Part shown: piece after piece, positions 1 through 12,622 of the stretch
Numbering within the stretch: position 1 is the first letter of the stretch
How the letters are laid out: each line of letters begins with the position of its first letter
NCBI GenBank assembly: GCA_943735955.1
Contig: OX030958.1
Span: 6,377,126-6,441,125 of the forward strand
Reading direction: 5' to 3'
Length of the DNA stretch: 64,000 nt
DNA from: Piscicola geometra
Lineage: Eukaryota; Annelida; Clitellata; Hirudinida; Piscicolidae
Program-made: the position numbers and the translations under genes
Notes under the pieces: generated by a model
Told to the model about the DNA's origin: nothing
The model's input: the letters and a program-made list of their open reading frames with translations, nothing else
Databases searched by the model: none

Positions 1-1828
1 ACAGCCTCAAGAACACTGCCTCTACTAACGCTCAGCATGCATGCAGGCTTCAAGGCGCCTAGTGGCAGTCTTGCACTGTAGTATTAATCTGGCAAAGCAT
101 TGCTTCATTGAAGCATTGTCAGTCGAGGTCGGTCTCTTAGGAATGCTTGTAAGCTGTCTCAGGCATTTCAAGTTTCCATAGGAATTCTACGCTGTCGTGT
201 CTGTTTTAAGTTGTCTTTTGTAAGCGCCTCACAGAGTTTTAGTTGCAGTAAACGGGCTTTATGGCAATTCAGAAATGCCTTAAGGGTCATTAGAAGCCCT
301 TATTATGCAGTCATCAACGTATCATTGATATGTTGATGAGTACTTAATTAGCATAATTAATAGGCTCTTGATTCCTTTGAAGGCATTATGAACATGCTGT
401 TCTGTGTGTATAAACACTTGCAGCGGCACAATTGATAATTAACCATAATTTGTAATTAGTTAATTTGGAATCAATTAATATCTAGTTTGTAATTAATCAG
501 GACTAGACGAGTGTTAGAGAAGGTCTGATAGTCAGAAAGGAGTCGTGTTGCATTCAAAGTGCAAGCTATTCTCGTGTGGAGGCTCAATTGAGTGCATCGT
601 TCCTTGAATCTGTAGGCTTTTCTGTTAGGGTGACAACCTCTCAGAGCTATCCGAAGGCAAGTTACCCTAAGGTTTAAGCTGATGAAGGCTGGGTGGCTAG
701 GCCTGAGTGGAAACATGAGGTCGCTAATTGCTTGATAAAACGAGCATGATTAGCCTTGATTATAATTAAATAATTCGAGCCTATAATTAAGTTGTTTATT
801 GGAGTTTTCAGCGTGTGTCTTCTAATGGAAACACACACACACTCACAGAGTTTTCTAATGTAGCACACATGTTAAAATGATGCATTAATGGATGGATGGA
901 TGGATGCTTGAAGTTGCTATAACCTCCATGCAGAGTGAGTCATCACAGGACAGAGAGCTTGGATGGGTCTGGAGAGGATCAAGATCATCATCATCACCAC
1001 CACCTGCACCACTCTTCCCATCTGAGTACGATAACTTTACAGCCAATTTGATAATGCTTCATTCATCGCTTCCATCACTTCCATCTACATGCATTTATCA
1101 CATTTATTCTCTTCGTCATACTCCATGGACACCCTTTGCATGTCATCTCGATAGGAACGTTTTTTTGCTGCAGTTATACAATGTCCTCACTGCGTTTTGC
1201 CGTAGCCGCGTCTACGCCACACACTGCATCAAAGCCACACACTGCATCAAAGCCACACACTGCATCAAAGCCACACACTGCATCAAAGCCACACACTGCA
1301 TCAAAGCCACACTGCACCAAAGCCACACACATGCATCAAAGCCACACACATGCATTATGCAAGCTGGACGCAAGCCTGTCTGAAGTGCCTGCAGCTTCTC
1401 AAACTTTCGATTGTCTTCAACAACTCACGACTTCTCTGCGTCTCACATGAGAAAAGTCTTGACGTATCTTAAAAATTCAATTTCTGGGAACACTTCACTT
1501 CACTCATACATACGTCAGCTTGCAGCTACGTGCAGCTATGCAGCTTGTGTGTCTTCTGACAGGCATAGTCTTCATTGCTTATATCAGATTATCATCGTTA
1601 TCATCATCATTATAGTCATCATCGTCATCATCATCATTATAATTTTTCAAAATGATACTTGACTTGTAATGTTTTAAATAATAATAATAATAATGTCAAT
1701 TTATAATACGCAAAGGCGCCACTCCACACGACACATCTCTCGATACATACGTCGTGAAACACCGTCAGTAATCGCCTATTTCCCGCCAAATCTTTCAAAA
1801 GCTTTCCAACTCCCCCTCCGACCACCAG
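1..1828. other. Non-coding leader, probably neurabin intron
   Basis: No exon is supported here. The first neurabin exon seen at 1829 begins in mid-codon after a splice acceptor, so this stretch is most simply the 3' part of the preceding intron. It contains an 18-bp tandem repeat at about 1216-1355 (core cacactgcatcaaagcca) and an ATC-type microsatellite at about 1586-1640. The reading frames across the 18-bp array exist only because the unit length is a multiple of three. Confidence 0.6.
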
Positions 1829-4800
1829 GCGAAGGGCAGTACCACGTGCTGCAAAGCGGCGACTACTACTATGAGATCGACGGATTGGGCGATCCTGATG
1901 ATGATGACGATGCAAACTCCTTTCCCGACGCGAAGAAGCCATCGCGGGTTCGCTTCTCGCAGGACAGCATCAAGGTGGGGCAGGCGCTGGAGGGGCAGGT
2001 GCTGGAAGGGCAGGTGCTGGAAGGGCAGGTGCTGGAGGGGCAGGCGCTGGTGGGGCAGGTGCTGGAGGGGCAGGTGCTGGAGGGGCAGGTGCTGGAGGGG
2101 CAGGTGCTGGAGTGGCAGGCGCTGGTGGGGCAGGTGCTGGAGGGGCTCTCGCATTGAAGTCTCAAAGACAATTAATTCCTATTCGCCACGATGCCGTTGT
2201 TGTACATCAGCACCATTCGCTCCATCACTCCGCCAAACCACACCGACCCCCATCAAACCATCCCAAACACAAGCCTCCACACCACGCCTCGCTTCTTCAA
2301 TCATTGCAGGTCTTCTCCACTTACTCGGTCGAGGACTACGACCGCCACAACGACGACGTCGACCCGATGGCAGCCTCGGCAGAGTACGAGTTGGAGAAGA
2401 GGGTCGAGAAGATGAATCTCTTCGAGGTGGAACTCTTCAAGGGTGAGTTTCTTGCTTCACTCTTCGGTGCACTGGTTGCTCTTAGGTGTGTACTGCTCCG
2501 TGTACTGCTTCAGTGTACTGGTCCGTGTACTGCTTCAGTGTACTGGTCCGTGTACTGGTGCAGTGTACTGCTTCAGTGTACTGGTCCGTGTACTGCTTCA
2601 GTGTACTGGTCCGTGTACTGCTTCAGTGTACTGGTCCGTGTACTGGTGCAGTGTACTGCTTCAGTGTACTGGTCCGTGTACTGCTTCAGTGTACTGCTTC
2701 AGTGTACTGGTCCGTGTACTGCTTCAGTGTACTGGTCCGTGTACTGCTTCAGTGTACTGGTCTGTGTACTGCTTCAGTGTACTGGTCCGTGTACTGCTTC
2801 AGTGTACTGGTCCGTGTACTGGTGCAGTGTACTGCTTCAGTGTACTGGTCCGTGTACTGCTTCAGTGTACTGGTCCGTGTACTGCTTCAGTGTACTGGTC
2901 CGTGTACTGGTGCAGTGTACTGCTTCAGTGTACTGGTCCGTGTACTGCTTCAGTGTACTGCTTCAGTGTACTGGTCCGTGTACTGCTTCAGTGTACTGGT
3001 CCGTGTACTGCTTCAGTGTACTGGTCCGTGTACTGCTTCAGTGTACTGCTTCAGTGTACTGGTCCGTGTACTGCTTCAGTGTACTGGTCCGTGTACTGCT
3101 TCAGTGTACTGGTCTGTGTACTGCCTCAGTGTACTGGTCCGTGTACTGCTTCAGTGTACTGGTCCGTGTACTGGTGCAGTGTACTGCTTCAGTGTACTGG
3201 TCCGTGTACTGCTTCAGTGTACTGCTTCAGTGTACTGGTCCGTGTACTGCTTCAGTGTACTGGTCCGTGTACTGCTTCAGTGTACTGCTTCAGTGTACTG
3301 GTCCGTGTACTGCTTCAGTGTACTGGTCCGTGTACTGCTTCAGTGTACTGCTTCAGTGTACTGGTCCGTGTACTGCTTCAGTGTACTGGTCCGTGTACTG
3401 CTTCAGTGTACTGCTTCAGTGTACTGGTCCGTGTACTGCTTCAGTGTACTGGTCCGTGTACTGCTTCAGTGTACTTTTTCGTGCACTCTGCGTGTACTGT
3501 TTTTGTGTGAAGGTAGGGGAAAAGGCCTTCTGGAGAAAAAGCTTCGTTATGATTGTTATACGAAACTAAATTTTTTTTTACATTTGTTTTAGATATTTGT
3601 TAATATTTTCAAATGAAAAATTTAAATTTTAAAAAAGCTTTTTATAAATAATGTTTAAATATATTTCATATTATTTTTTAAAATTATTAAATGGATAAAA
3701 CAAAATTAATTTGTATTATAAAAAAATAATAATTAGGGGAAAATTTGAAAATTGTAAAAAAGTTGAACTATACAAATGAATTAATAAATAAATAATGAAA
3801 TGTAAAACAGCAATTAGGAGGCTTTTCTCTGTTCCCCTTTTTGTGTAGTGCTGCAGTGTACTTTCAATGCTTGATTTTACGTGTACTTCCCAGTGTACTC
3901 TATGTGTACTGTTACGTGTACTAATCCAGTGTACTCTATGTGTACTGTTACGTGTACTAATCCAGTGTACTCTTTGTGTACTGTTTCGTGTACTAATCCA
4001 GTGTACTCTTTGTGTACTGTTACGTGTACTAATCCAGTTGCATTTTTGTCTTCTGTTACGTGAAATACTCAGTGTTCTTTTCGTGTATTTTTCTAGGTAC
4101 TCTTTTGTTTGTATTAATGTGTGTACTGTTTTTGTGTACTACTCTGGTGTACTGTTCTGCTACTAGTTTGGGCACTGTTGCTCGTCTGTGGTCGTATGTA
4201 GCTACAAGCTATTGTAGCTGTATGTATTTAAGGTGCTTTAGAATGTGTTCGTATATAAGATATTAGTTTTCATATTTGTAGGAGGTTATCGTGCAGTCAA
4301 TGTGAAGGTGTCTTATATCAATATGAATGCACACCATGAATGCATTCAAATGCACCGTGAATGCATACAAATGCACCATGAATGCACCATGAATGCACCG
4401 TGAATGCATACAAATGCACCATGAATGCATACAAATGCACCATGAATGCACCATGAATGCACCGTGAATGCATACAAATGCACCATGAATGCATACAAAT
4501 GCACCATGAATGCACCATGAATGCACCGTGAATGCATACAAATGCACCATGAATGCATACAAATGCACCATGAATGCATACAAATGCACCATGAATGCAC
4601 CATGAATGCACCGTGAATGCATACGAATGCACACCACGAATTCACACCACGAATTCACACTACACCACACCCACCCACCCACCACAGGCAGCGAAGGTCT
4701 CGGCTTCAGCATCATCGGCATGGGGGTGGGGGCGGACGCAGGCCTCGAGAAGTTGGGCATCTTCATCAAGACCCTGTCGCCTGCTGGAGCCGCTGAGAAG

Positions 4801-7800
4801 GATGGAAGGTTGGTGAAGAGTATGGTGTGATGGGGGGGGGGGTGTTGTGGTATCGTGTGATAGGGGGGGGGGTGTTTTGTGGTAGGGTGTGGTCTCGAAT
4901 AAATAACTGATTCAAGTATTCAGCCAATACGTATACAAATAGTGTGCGCTGCTGTAAATAGATCCGTATACATTACATTTGGTTATGTGGTTTCGAAAAT
5001 AATTAGCTGAATGAATGAATGGTTGCAATGCGAATTCATGTTCGCTTCAAGCGCAAGCACTCACGCCAAATGCCCTCATTCCAAAGTCGCTTATATGGTA
5101 AAAATTAACTTTTCATACATAAAAGTGTGCCGACTCACCTCTACCGTCCACAAAACATCAACACCACGACGATCATCATCATCAATACCACACTTTCAAG
5201 CAACTAATCTCATCATTATCCACCGACCTCAACCACCATAACCACTAAAACCAACCTCAACACCAACCTCACCACCACTATCACCACAACACCAACATCA
5301 CCACCACTATCACCACAACACCATCCTCACAACCATCAACACCACACTTCCACCATTATAACAACCACTACCACTACAACCAACTTCACCACCACCACCA
5401 TCACCACTAGAACCACAACCAACCATTACAACCACCACAACCAACACAACCACAACATCCATCACGACCACAGCAACCAACACAACCACAGCAACCATCG
5501 TCAACACAGCAACCACCACGACAACCACCACAATCACAGCAACCAACACAACCACAGCAACCATCGTCACCACAGCAACCACCACGACAACCACCACAAT
5601 CACAGCAACCACCACGACCACAGGATCCAAGTGAACGACCAGATCATCGAAGTGGACGGCAACAGTTTGGTGGGTGTCACCCAGTTGTACGCTGCCACTG
5701 TCCTCAGAAACACTTCGGGACTCGTCAAGTAGGCTTTGTTGTTGTTGCTGGGGTTGTTGTTGGGGTTGGTGTTGGGGTTGATGTTGTTGTGGTTGTTGTT
5801 AGGGTTGGTGTTGTTGGGGTTGTTGTGTTTGTGTTGTTGTTGGAGTGGTTGTTGGGGTTGTTGTTTGTTGTGGAGTTTTCATATTACCGGTGTTGTTGTT
5901 GTTGTTGTTGTTGTCTTTGTGTGATTGTGCTGTTGTGGTTGTTGTGAGAGTGGCATCATGGTAACAGATCTTTTTGTAGTGTTGTGGCGTTTCAGTTTCG
6001 TTTGTTGTTTCGTTGATCGGTCATTACACGTTTTGCTGCTTGCAGAGGTGTCGTAAAACAACAACAGCACAACAATACAACAACAACACGACAACGACAA
6101 TACAACAACTTGCAACACCAACAGCACAACAACTTGCAACACCAACAATACAACAACAGCACAACAACAACTCGCAACAACAACGCAGGTTCGTGGTGGG
6201 ACGCGAGAAGGAGCCGGGCAACAGCGAAGTGGCCAGACTCATCCAACAATCCATCGAGCAGGACAGGCGACGAGACGAACTGCTGCAACAACAACAACAA
6301 CTACTCATCCAACAACAACAACAGCAGCAACAACAACCTCAGAAGCAAGCTAACGAAAGTGATTACGATTATCACGATGGTGGTGATAATGATGATGCCG
6401 ATGATGGTGATGATGATGATGATGATGCGGCTTATGAGGCGTCTGCTACTGGTCAGGATGATTACAAGGTGAGTGGGTCGGTGGAGGAGGGGGTGGTGGT
6501 GGATATGATAATGATAATAATAATAAAAATAAAATAATAATAATAATAAATAATAATAATACCAATAATAGCAATAGCATTATTATTAAAACAAAAACAC
6601 GCATGAACAGCGTGACAGCCTGCCACCACGTCTGCCTGGCGAGGGGATGACGTCAGCGGGCTCTTCGTCTGGTGGTGGTGTTGGCGGCAACAAGTTCACA
6701 GACCACTTGAACCAAGAACTTGACACGAATGCTGTGTACATGCAGCTGCTTGAGGTGGTGGTTGGGTTCTTGTTGGGCTTGCGGTTGGGCTTGTTGTTAG
6801 GGTTGTTGTTGTGGTTGTTGTATTTTTGAGGTGGTTTTATTGAAATTTTGTGTTTTTTTTGTCATGCTGGTTGTTTTTTTTATGCCACACTACCATCAAC
6901 AGCACCACACTACCATGCCAACACCACTATCACCATCAACACCAGTATCAACAACACCACACCAACAACCACACCACCACCATGTCAACACCACACCAAC
7001 ATCGCACTACACCACCAACAACCACACCACCATCATGCCAACACCACGACAACACTACAACACCACACTACGACCATCACGACCACAACCACCACACCCC
7101 CACAACACCTCAACAATACCACACCACGACCACAACCATCACACCACGACTACGACCATTACACCACAACCACCACGACCACAACCACCACACCACCACC
7201 ACAACCAAAACCACCACAACCACCACACCACAACCACCACAACCAAAACCACCACAACCACCACACCAAAACCACCACACCACGACCACCACACCACAAC
7301 CACCACGCCACAACCACCACAACCACCACACCACAACCACCACAACCACCACACCACAACCACCACACCCTAACCACCACAACCACCACGCCACAACCAC
7401 CACACCACAACCACCACACCACAACCACCACACCACGACCACAACCACTACAACCACCACACCACAACCACCACAACCACCACACCACAACCACCACGAC
7501 CACAACCACCACACCACAACCACCACACCACAACCACCACACCACAACCACCACACCACGACCACAACCACCACACCACAACCACCACACCACAACCACC
7601 ACACCACAACCACCACACCACAACCACCACACCACAACCACCACACCACACCACGACCACAACCACCACACCACAACCACCACACCACAACCACCACGAC
7701 CACAACCACCACACCACAACCACCACACCACAACCACCACACCACAACCACCACACCACAACCACCACACCACGACCACAACCACCACACCACAACCACC

Positions 7801-8228
7801 ACACCACAACCACCACACCACGACCACCACACCACAACCACCACACCACAACCACCACACCACGACCACCACACCACAACCACCACACCACAACCACCAC
7901 ACCACGACCACCACACCACGACCACAGGCTCAGCAGCAAGTGGCGAAGTTGAAGGACGAACTAAGCAAGTTGAACTCCAAGGTCAATCTTTTATTCTATG
8001 CATGATGATGATGATGACGATGATGACGATGATAATGATGGTGATGATGATGGTGATAATCATCATGATTATGATGTTTAATGAGGTTGAATGGTGTTAA
8101 ATAGGGGGGGTGGCTTGTTTCTCAGTTGGCAGGAGAGACGGCAAGGCGAGTGGAACAGCTGGAGAAGGCACTGCAGGATAGCAAGGTTTGGCTTTGGCGG
8201 TGATGATTATGATGGTGACGATGATGAA

Positions 8229-8278
<50 letters not shown>

Positions 8279-9469
8279 CGATGATGATTGTGGTGATGAT
8301 GATGATGATGATAACGATGATGATGATGATAGCGATGACGAAGATGACAACGACGTTTGTGCTTTTGATTATATCTTTTCGCATTGATCGTTGCGCGCGT
8401 CGCCGACTCATCACTAGCACATCACGGCAAGCACTGCATCATCGACCGCTACTACTGCCCTCAGCAACAAAGAACAGTTATCGCACAGTTGATCCTAATT
8501 TTCTGGGACATTTCTATGACAAAGACCGCATTTAAAAAGAATATCTGTTAAATCAACTCTTCGTCCCGTTTATAAAAAGGCCTTCTCACCTTTTATGGAC
8601 GCCCGCTCGATGATGATGATGATGATGATGATGATGGGTGATGATGATGATGATCATGGTGATGATCATGATGATTATGATGATGATCAAATAAAGTCAA
8701 CCACACATAGAAGCAGTTGTGCCACAGAGACGAGGAGCACAGGACTGCAGTCGAGGCGCTCAGGGAGGCGAACAGGAAGCTGAGTGAGGAGTGCATCAGA
8801 CTTAAAAGTGAACTCAAGAACTCCGAAGCTATGTTAGTTAGTATGTGTGTGTTAGTTAGTGTGTGTGTGTTAGCTAGTGTGTGTGTGTTAGCTAGTATGT
8901 GTGTTTTAGTATGTGTGTGTTAGTTAGTATGTTTGTGTTAGTTAGTATGTGTTAGTTAGTATGTGTGTGTTAGTTAGTATGTGTGTGTTAGTATGTGTTA
9001 GTTAGTATGTGTGTATTAGTTAGTATGTGTGTGTTAGTTAGTATGTGTTAGTTAGTATGTGTGTGTTAGTTAGTGTGTGTGTGTTAGTTAGTATGTGTGT
9101 GTTAGTATGTGTTAGTTAGTATGTGTGTGTTAGTTAGTGTGTGTGTGTTAGTTAGTATGTGTGTGTTAGTTAGTGTGTGTGTGTTAGTTAGTATGTGTGT
9201 GTTAGTTAGTATGTGTTAGTTAGTATGTGTGTGTTAGTTAGTGTGTGTGTGTTAGTTAGTATGTGTGTGTTAGTTAGTGTGTGTGTGTTAGTTAGTATGT
9301 GTGTGTTAGTTAGTATGTGTGTGTTAGCTAGTATGTGTGTGTTAGTTAGTATGTGTGTGTTAGCTAGTAGGTTAGTGTGTGTGTTGGTATGCTTGTAAGT
9401 GATGGCGGTGTATCTAGATTTTTTACTCACATGCATGCATACGCACATGCACCGACAAACCACCCACCC

Positions 9470-9524
<55 letters not shown>

Positions 9525-12500
9525 ACACACACACACACACACGAACAGGCGGGAAGAGTACAAGCGAGAGAAGGGTGAGTTGTTGCGCACACAAGCGGAA
9601 ATGGACGAGAAGATGAAGGAGGCGATCAGGATCCGACGCAAGGTGGGCCATAAAATAAAAATAATAATGATGATGATGGTGATAATAATAAAAATAATAA
9701 TATTTATAATGATAATAATAAGAATGATAAAACTATTATTGATGATGATGATGATGATGATAATAATAATGATGATGGTGAGGATGAAGATAATAATAAT
9801 TATGATGATGATGATAATAAAATAATAACAAACATAATAATAATAAAATTAATAGTAATAATAATAATAATAATTGTTTTTATATATTTTGTAGCTGCTA
9901 CTAACATCTGTCATCGTATTTTCCATCTTAGTTGCTAGCATCTATATATATATTATAGCTGTTCCACGGTTTTAAATTTTAATCGCCGTTAATCGTTTGA
10001 TTTAAATTTTTAATCGTGCGTTAATCGTATTTAACACAATATTTTTTTAGCATATTTGACATTAGTATAAAATAGTATTAAAAGATTTTTCTCTTACAAA
10101 TGTAATAAACATTTTATCAGAATTTAAAAAAAATAATAAATAAAGAAAATAAAAGGAATCCATGAATGATAAAAAATGCAATTGTCACATCATTTTTGAG
10201 CCAGTTTTCGAGTAAAAAGTAATCCACATATGAAAGAATAAAAACTAATTCATAAATGATAAAAAATGGAATTGAAACACATACTTTCTGAGCCAGTTAC
10301 TCAAGAAAACAAGTTTTTCAACATAATTTGGACCTTAAGAAACGCTTGCTAACTATGTGTCTTGACAAGCTGAATAGACGATCAGATGGAACTGTACTTG
10401 CAGAAGATGACAAGTACTTTCTTGCCAGTTTCGCATGAGTCGGATATGTCCCTTTGCGTTGTTGCCACCAAACAAGAGGACAACTCCCGAAGCCTACCTT
10501 ATATTCTGTTCTATAACGTTTAATGATTGACTTATTAATCATTGAGATACCATCATCTTCAGAATCAGAAGTTACATATGTTTAGTTTTTTAGGTTTTCT
10601 TTTCTTTAACTCTTTCATTTGTTAAAAAACATTTTACATTTTTAAATCGGAGGTTTAATGATGTGGCAATTTTCGACCATTGAATGTTCTGGTTATTCAT
10701 TCTCTGCTCCAATTTTGCAATACATTTCGTGTGTGAAACGAATGACATAAGCTGGATCATATTTTGAAGTGCATATTTCTTGTGTGAAGTGACAAATCGC
10801 AAGTAAAACTATTTCAAGTATTTTTCACCCCTTAGAATTTCTGTTGCACATCTTTAAGAAATTTGAAGTTTTTTGATGAAATGCAATTTTCCATATTCGT
10901 TTGTTGAAAGTGAATTAGTTGTGTTTGTGTTCACTTGCTGGCAATGTGGCCGAAGCAGCAAAAAACAGTTCAATATGTAGAAGTTTAAATGCATTACAAT
11001 TTCTAATTGCGTTAATTTTTTTCAAATTCGTTAAACTATTTAGTGGCGTTAAAAATTTTAACGATCTTTAATTGATTAACGCGGTAATCGAAATTCAACG
11101 TAGATTAAAGCACAGCTCTAATATTTATCTATATATATATATTATATTACTATCTATATTAAATAAGAATCATCATTATCATCATGTGCACGAGTGTTTG
11201 CCATTACTTACAATCGCTGTACATTTGTATGTTCCCAGAATGCCGACGACAAGAACTTCTTAGAACCAGGCGGACAAGATACTGACAGGTTGTTGTTGTG
11301 ACAGTTGTATGCGTGTTGTTGTTGTGACAGTTGTATGCGTGTTGTTGTTGTGAAAGTTGTATGCGTGTTGTTGTTGTGACAGTTGTATGCGTGTTGTTGT
11401 TGCGACAGTTGTATTCGTGTTGTTGTTGTGACAGTTGTATGCGTGTTGTTGTTGTGACAGTTGTATGCGTGTTGTTGTTGCGACAGTTGTATGCGTGTTG
11501 TTGTTGTGACAGTTGTATGCGTGTTGTTGTTGTGACAGTTGTATGCGTGTTGTTGTTGCGACAGTTGTATGCGTGTTGTTGTTGTGACAGTTGTATGCGT
11601 GTTGTTGTTGCGACAGTTGTATGCGTGTTGTTGTTGCGACAGTTGTATGCGTGTTGTTGTTGCGACAGTTGTATGCGTGTTGTTGTTGCGACAGTTGTAT
11701 GCGTGTTGTTGTTGCGACAGTTGTATGCGTGTTGTTGTTGCGACAGTTGTATTCGTGTTGTTGTTGTGACAGTTGTATGCGTGTTGTTGTTGTGACAGTT
11801 GTATGCGTGTTGTTGTTGCGACAGTTGTATTCGTGTTGTTGTTGTGACAGTTGTATGCGTGTTGTTGTTGTGACAGTTGTATGCGTGTTGTTGTTGCGAC
11901 AGTTGTATGCGTGTTGTTGTTGTGACAGTTGTATGCGTGTTGTTGTTGTGACAGTTGTATGCGTGTTGTTGTTGCGACAGTTGTATTCGTGTTGTTGTTG
12001 TGACAGTTGTATGCGTGTTTTTGTAGTGACAGTTGTATGCGTGTTTTTGTAGTGACAGTTGTATGCGTGTTTTTGTAGTGACAGTTGTATGCGTGTTGTT
12101 ATTGTGACAGTTGTATGCGTGTTGTTGTGAAAGTTGTATGCGTGTTGCAATGCATTGTTGCAGTAGTGACAGTTCAGTACTTTCTTTAGTGTTGACCTAG
12201 TTAAGGTGGTAATCGGTAATTGGTGCATTTAAAACTAGTGCTTTGAATCTTAGTCGAATCTTAGTCTATTTCAGGTGAGTGAAACTTTGACACTGCACCA
12301 CCACCACCACTACAGGTCGAGTGGCCGATCTGACGACTCTTCTCCTTCTACATATGATATTATCAACGCCAGTGAAGCAGGTCTTTATACGTCTTCATTC
12401 ATGCATGCATGCAAGCCTTCATTAATCATGCATTCATCCATGCATCATGCATTCATGCACTAGGCATTAATTGTTCCAGTTTTATATAACTTCATTGTTT

Positions 12501-12622
12501 TAAGCTATTGATTTAAAAATGTGAGACATCATTTGTACCTTTTCTTAGTGGAAGTAACAGAAAAACCAAGCTACAAATCTTCGACGGGAATAACCCTCGT
12601 CTCGAAAAAAGACTTGTGTTGA
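1829..12622 (+). CDS. PPP1R9: Neurabin/spinophilin (PP1 regulatory subunit 9 family), 5' partial
   Basis: Scaffold that targets protein phosphatase 1 to actin-rich sites such as synapses and junctions. Exons: 1829-1974, 2310-2442, 4688-4808, 5624-5728, 6189-6468, 6611-6754, 7928-7981, 8126-8185, 8711-8832, 9549-9642, 11239-11288, 12316-12380, 12549-12622. They join in frame to 481 residues. Seen directly: the [11 protein letters not shown] block, an RVRF phosphatase-docking motif (RVxF class) at about 1950-1961, the block [11 protein letters not shown], then [18 protein letters not shown] domain follows (carboxylate loop [16 protein letters not shown], later [17 protein letters not shown]) with the FVVGREK segment after it. 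Next come a poly-Gln and acidic linker and a C-terminal coiled coil. Human neurabins have a large actin-binding N-terminus; those exons must lie left of the window. The last three exons rest only on splice signals and phase, and no SAM domain (present in neurabin-1) is seen, so the C-terminus and the spinophilin/neurabin choice are less certain. Confidence 0.9.
1975..2152 (+). repeat. 15-bp minisatellite at a neurabin splice donor
   Basis: Units close to gggcaggtgctggag fill the first half of the 335-bp intron 1975-2309. The array starts within a few bases of the donor (AAG/GTGGGG), and each unit carries a CAG/GTGCTGG donor-like string. Because 15 is a multiple of three the array is open in several frames. 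The coding exon ends at 1974, since the family sequence continues directly into the exon at 2310. Confidence 0.85.
2484..3475 (+). repeat. About 1-kb minisatellite (12-13 bp subunits) in neurabin intron
   Basis: Two alternating subunits, cttcagtgtactg and gtccgtgtactg, with an occasional gtgcagtgtactg, repeat for about 1 kb just downstream of the donor at 2443. Higher-order order is visible as mixed runs of the subunits. The three overlapping 350-480 residue open frames here are composed only of this repeat. Confidence 0.9.
3861..4045 (+). repeat. 36-bp tandem repeat, about four to five copies
   Basis: Units alternate gtgtactctatgtgtactg with ttacgtgtactaatccag. The gtgtactg core is shared with the array at 2484-3475, so this looks like a separate, diverged expansion of the same seed within one intron. 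Confidence 0.8.
4319..4640 (+). repeat. Minisatellite ahead of the PDZ exon
   Basis: Tandem aatgcaccatg and aatgcatacaa subunits of 12 bp fill the end of the neurabin intron, about 50 bp before the acceptor at 4687. The 100-168 residue frames on either strand are repeat artefacts. Confidence 0.85.
5240..5620 (+). repeat. Degenerate ACC/ACA tract running into a splice acceptor
   Basis: An A/C-only tract of caacca, ccacca and cacagcaacc words that ends in the acceptor CACCACGACCACAG before the exon at 5624. The intron end is thus built from the repeat itself. Confidence 0.8.
6890..7927 (+). repeat. 1-kb ACC/ACA array running into a splice acceptor
   Basis: Almost G- and T-free on the plus strand: repeated accacaaccacc words with occasional cacgaccac for roughly 1 kb. 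The last unit provides the acceptor CACGACCACAG for the coiled-coil exon at 7928. Frames of up to 416 residues on the plus strand (His/Thr/Pro) and 271 on the minus strand (Val/Trp/Cys/Gly) are translations of the array, not genes. Confidence 0.9.
8831..9375 (+). repeat. gttagttagtatgtgtgt tandem array from the donor
   Basis: The neurabin intron after the exon ending at 8832 starts GTTAGTTAGT and then repeats that string, separated by tgtgtgtgt words, for about 540 bp. A (CA)n tract at 9469-9546 then runs into the acceptor ACGAACAG of the exon at 9549. Confidence 0.85.
9655..9880 (+). repeat. AAT/GAT microsatellite tract
   Basis: Mixed aataat and gatgat triplets follow the donor at 9643. The rest of this 1.6-kb intron (9880-11238) is AT-rich, and I see no gene in it. 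Confidence 0.8.
11289..12150 (+). repeat. 26-bp minisatellite, about 33 copies, in neurabin intron
   Basis: Unit: gttgttgttg, then tgacag, then ttgtatgcgt. The array starts exactly at the donor of the exon ending CTGACAG at 11288, and the repeat contains TGACAG followed by ttgt, so it appears to copy the exon-intron junction. Variants (gcgacag, tttttgtag) increase toward the 3' end. Confidence 0.9.

Noticed and set aside
2112..3592. Frames of 355-485 residues of [11 protein letters not shown] type
   Set aside because: All three frames of the same minisatellite are open; the neurabin protein continues from 2442 to 4688 without it.
6848..8100. Frames of 385 and 416 residues rich in His, Thr and Pro
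   Set aside because: Translations of the ACC/ACA array; neurabin exons at 6754 and 7928 splice across it.
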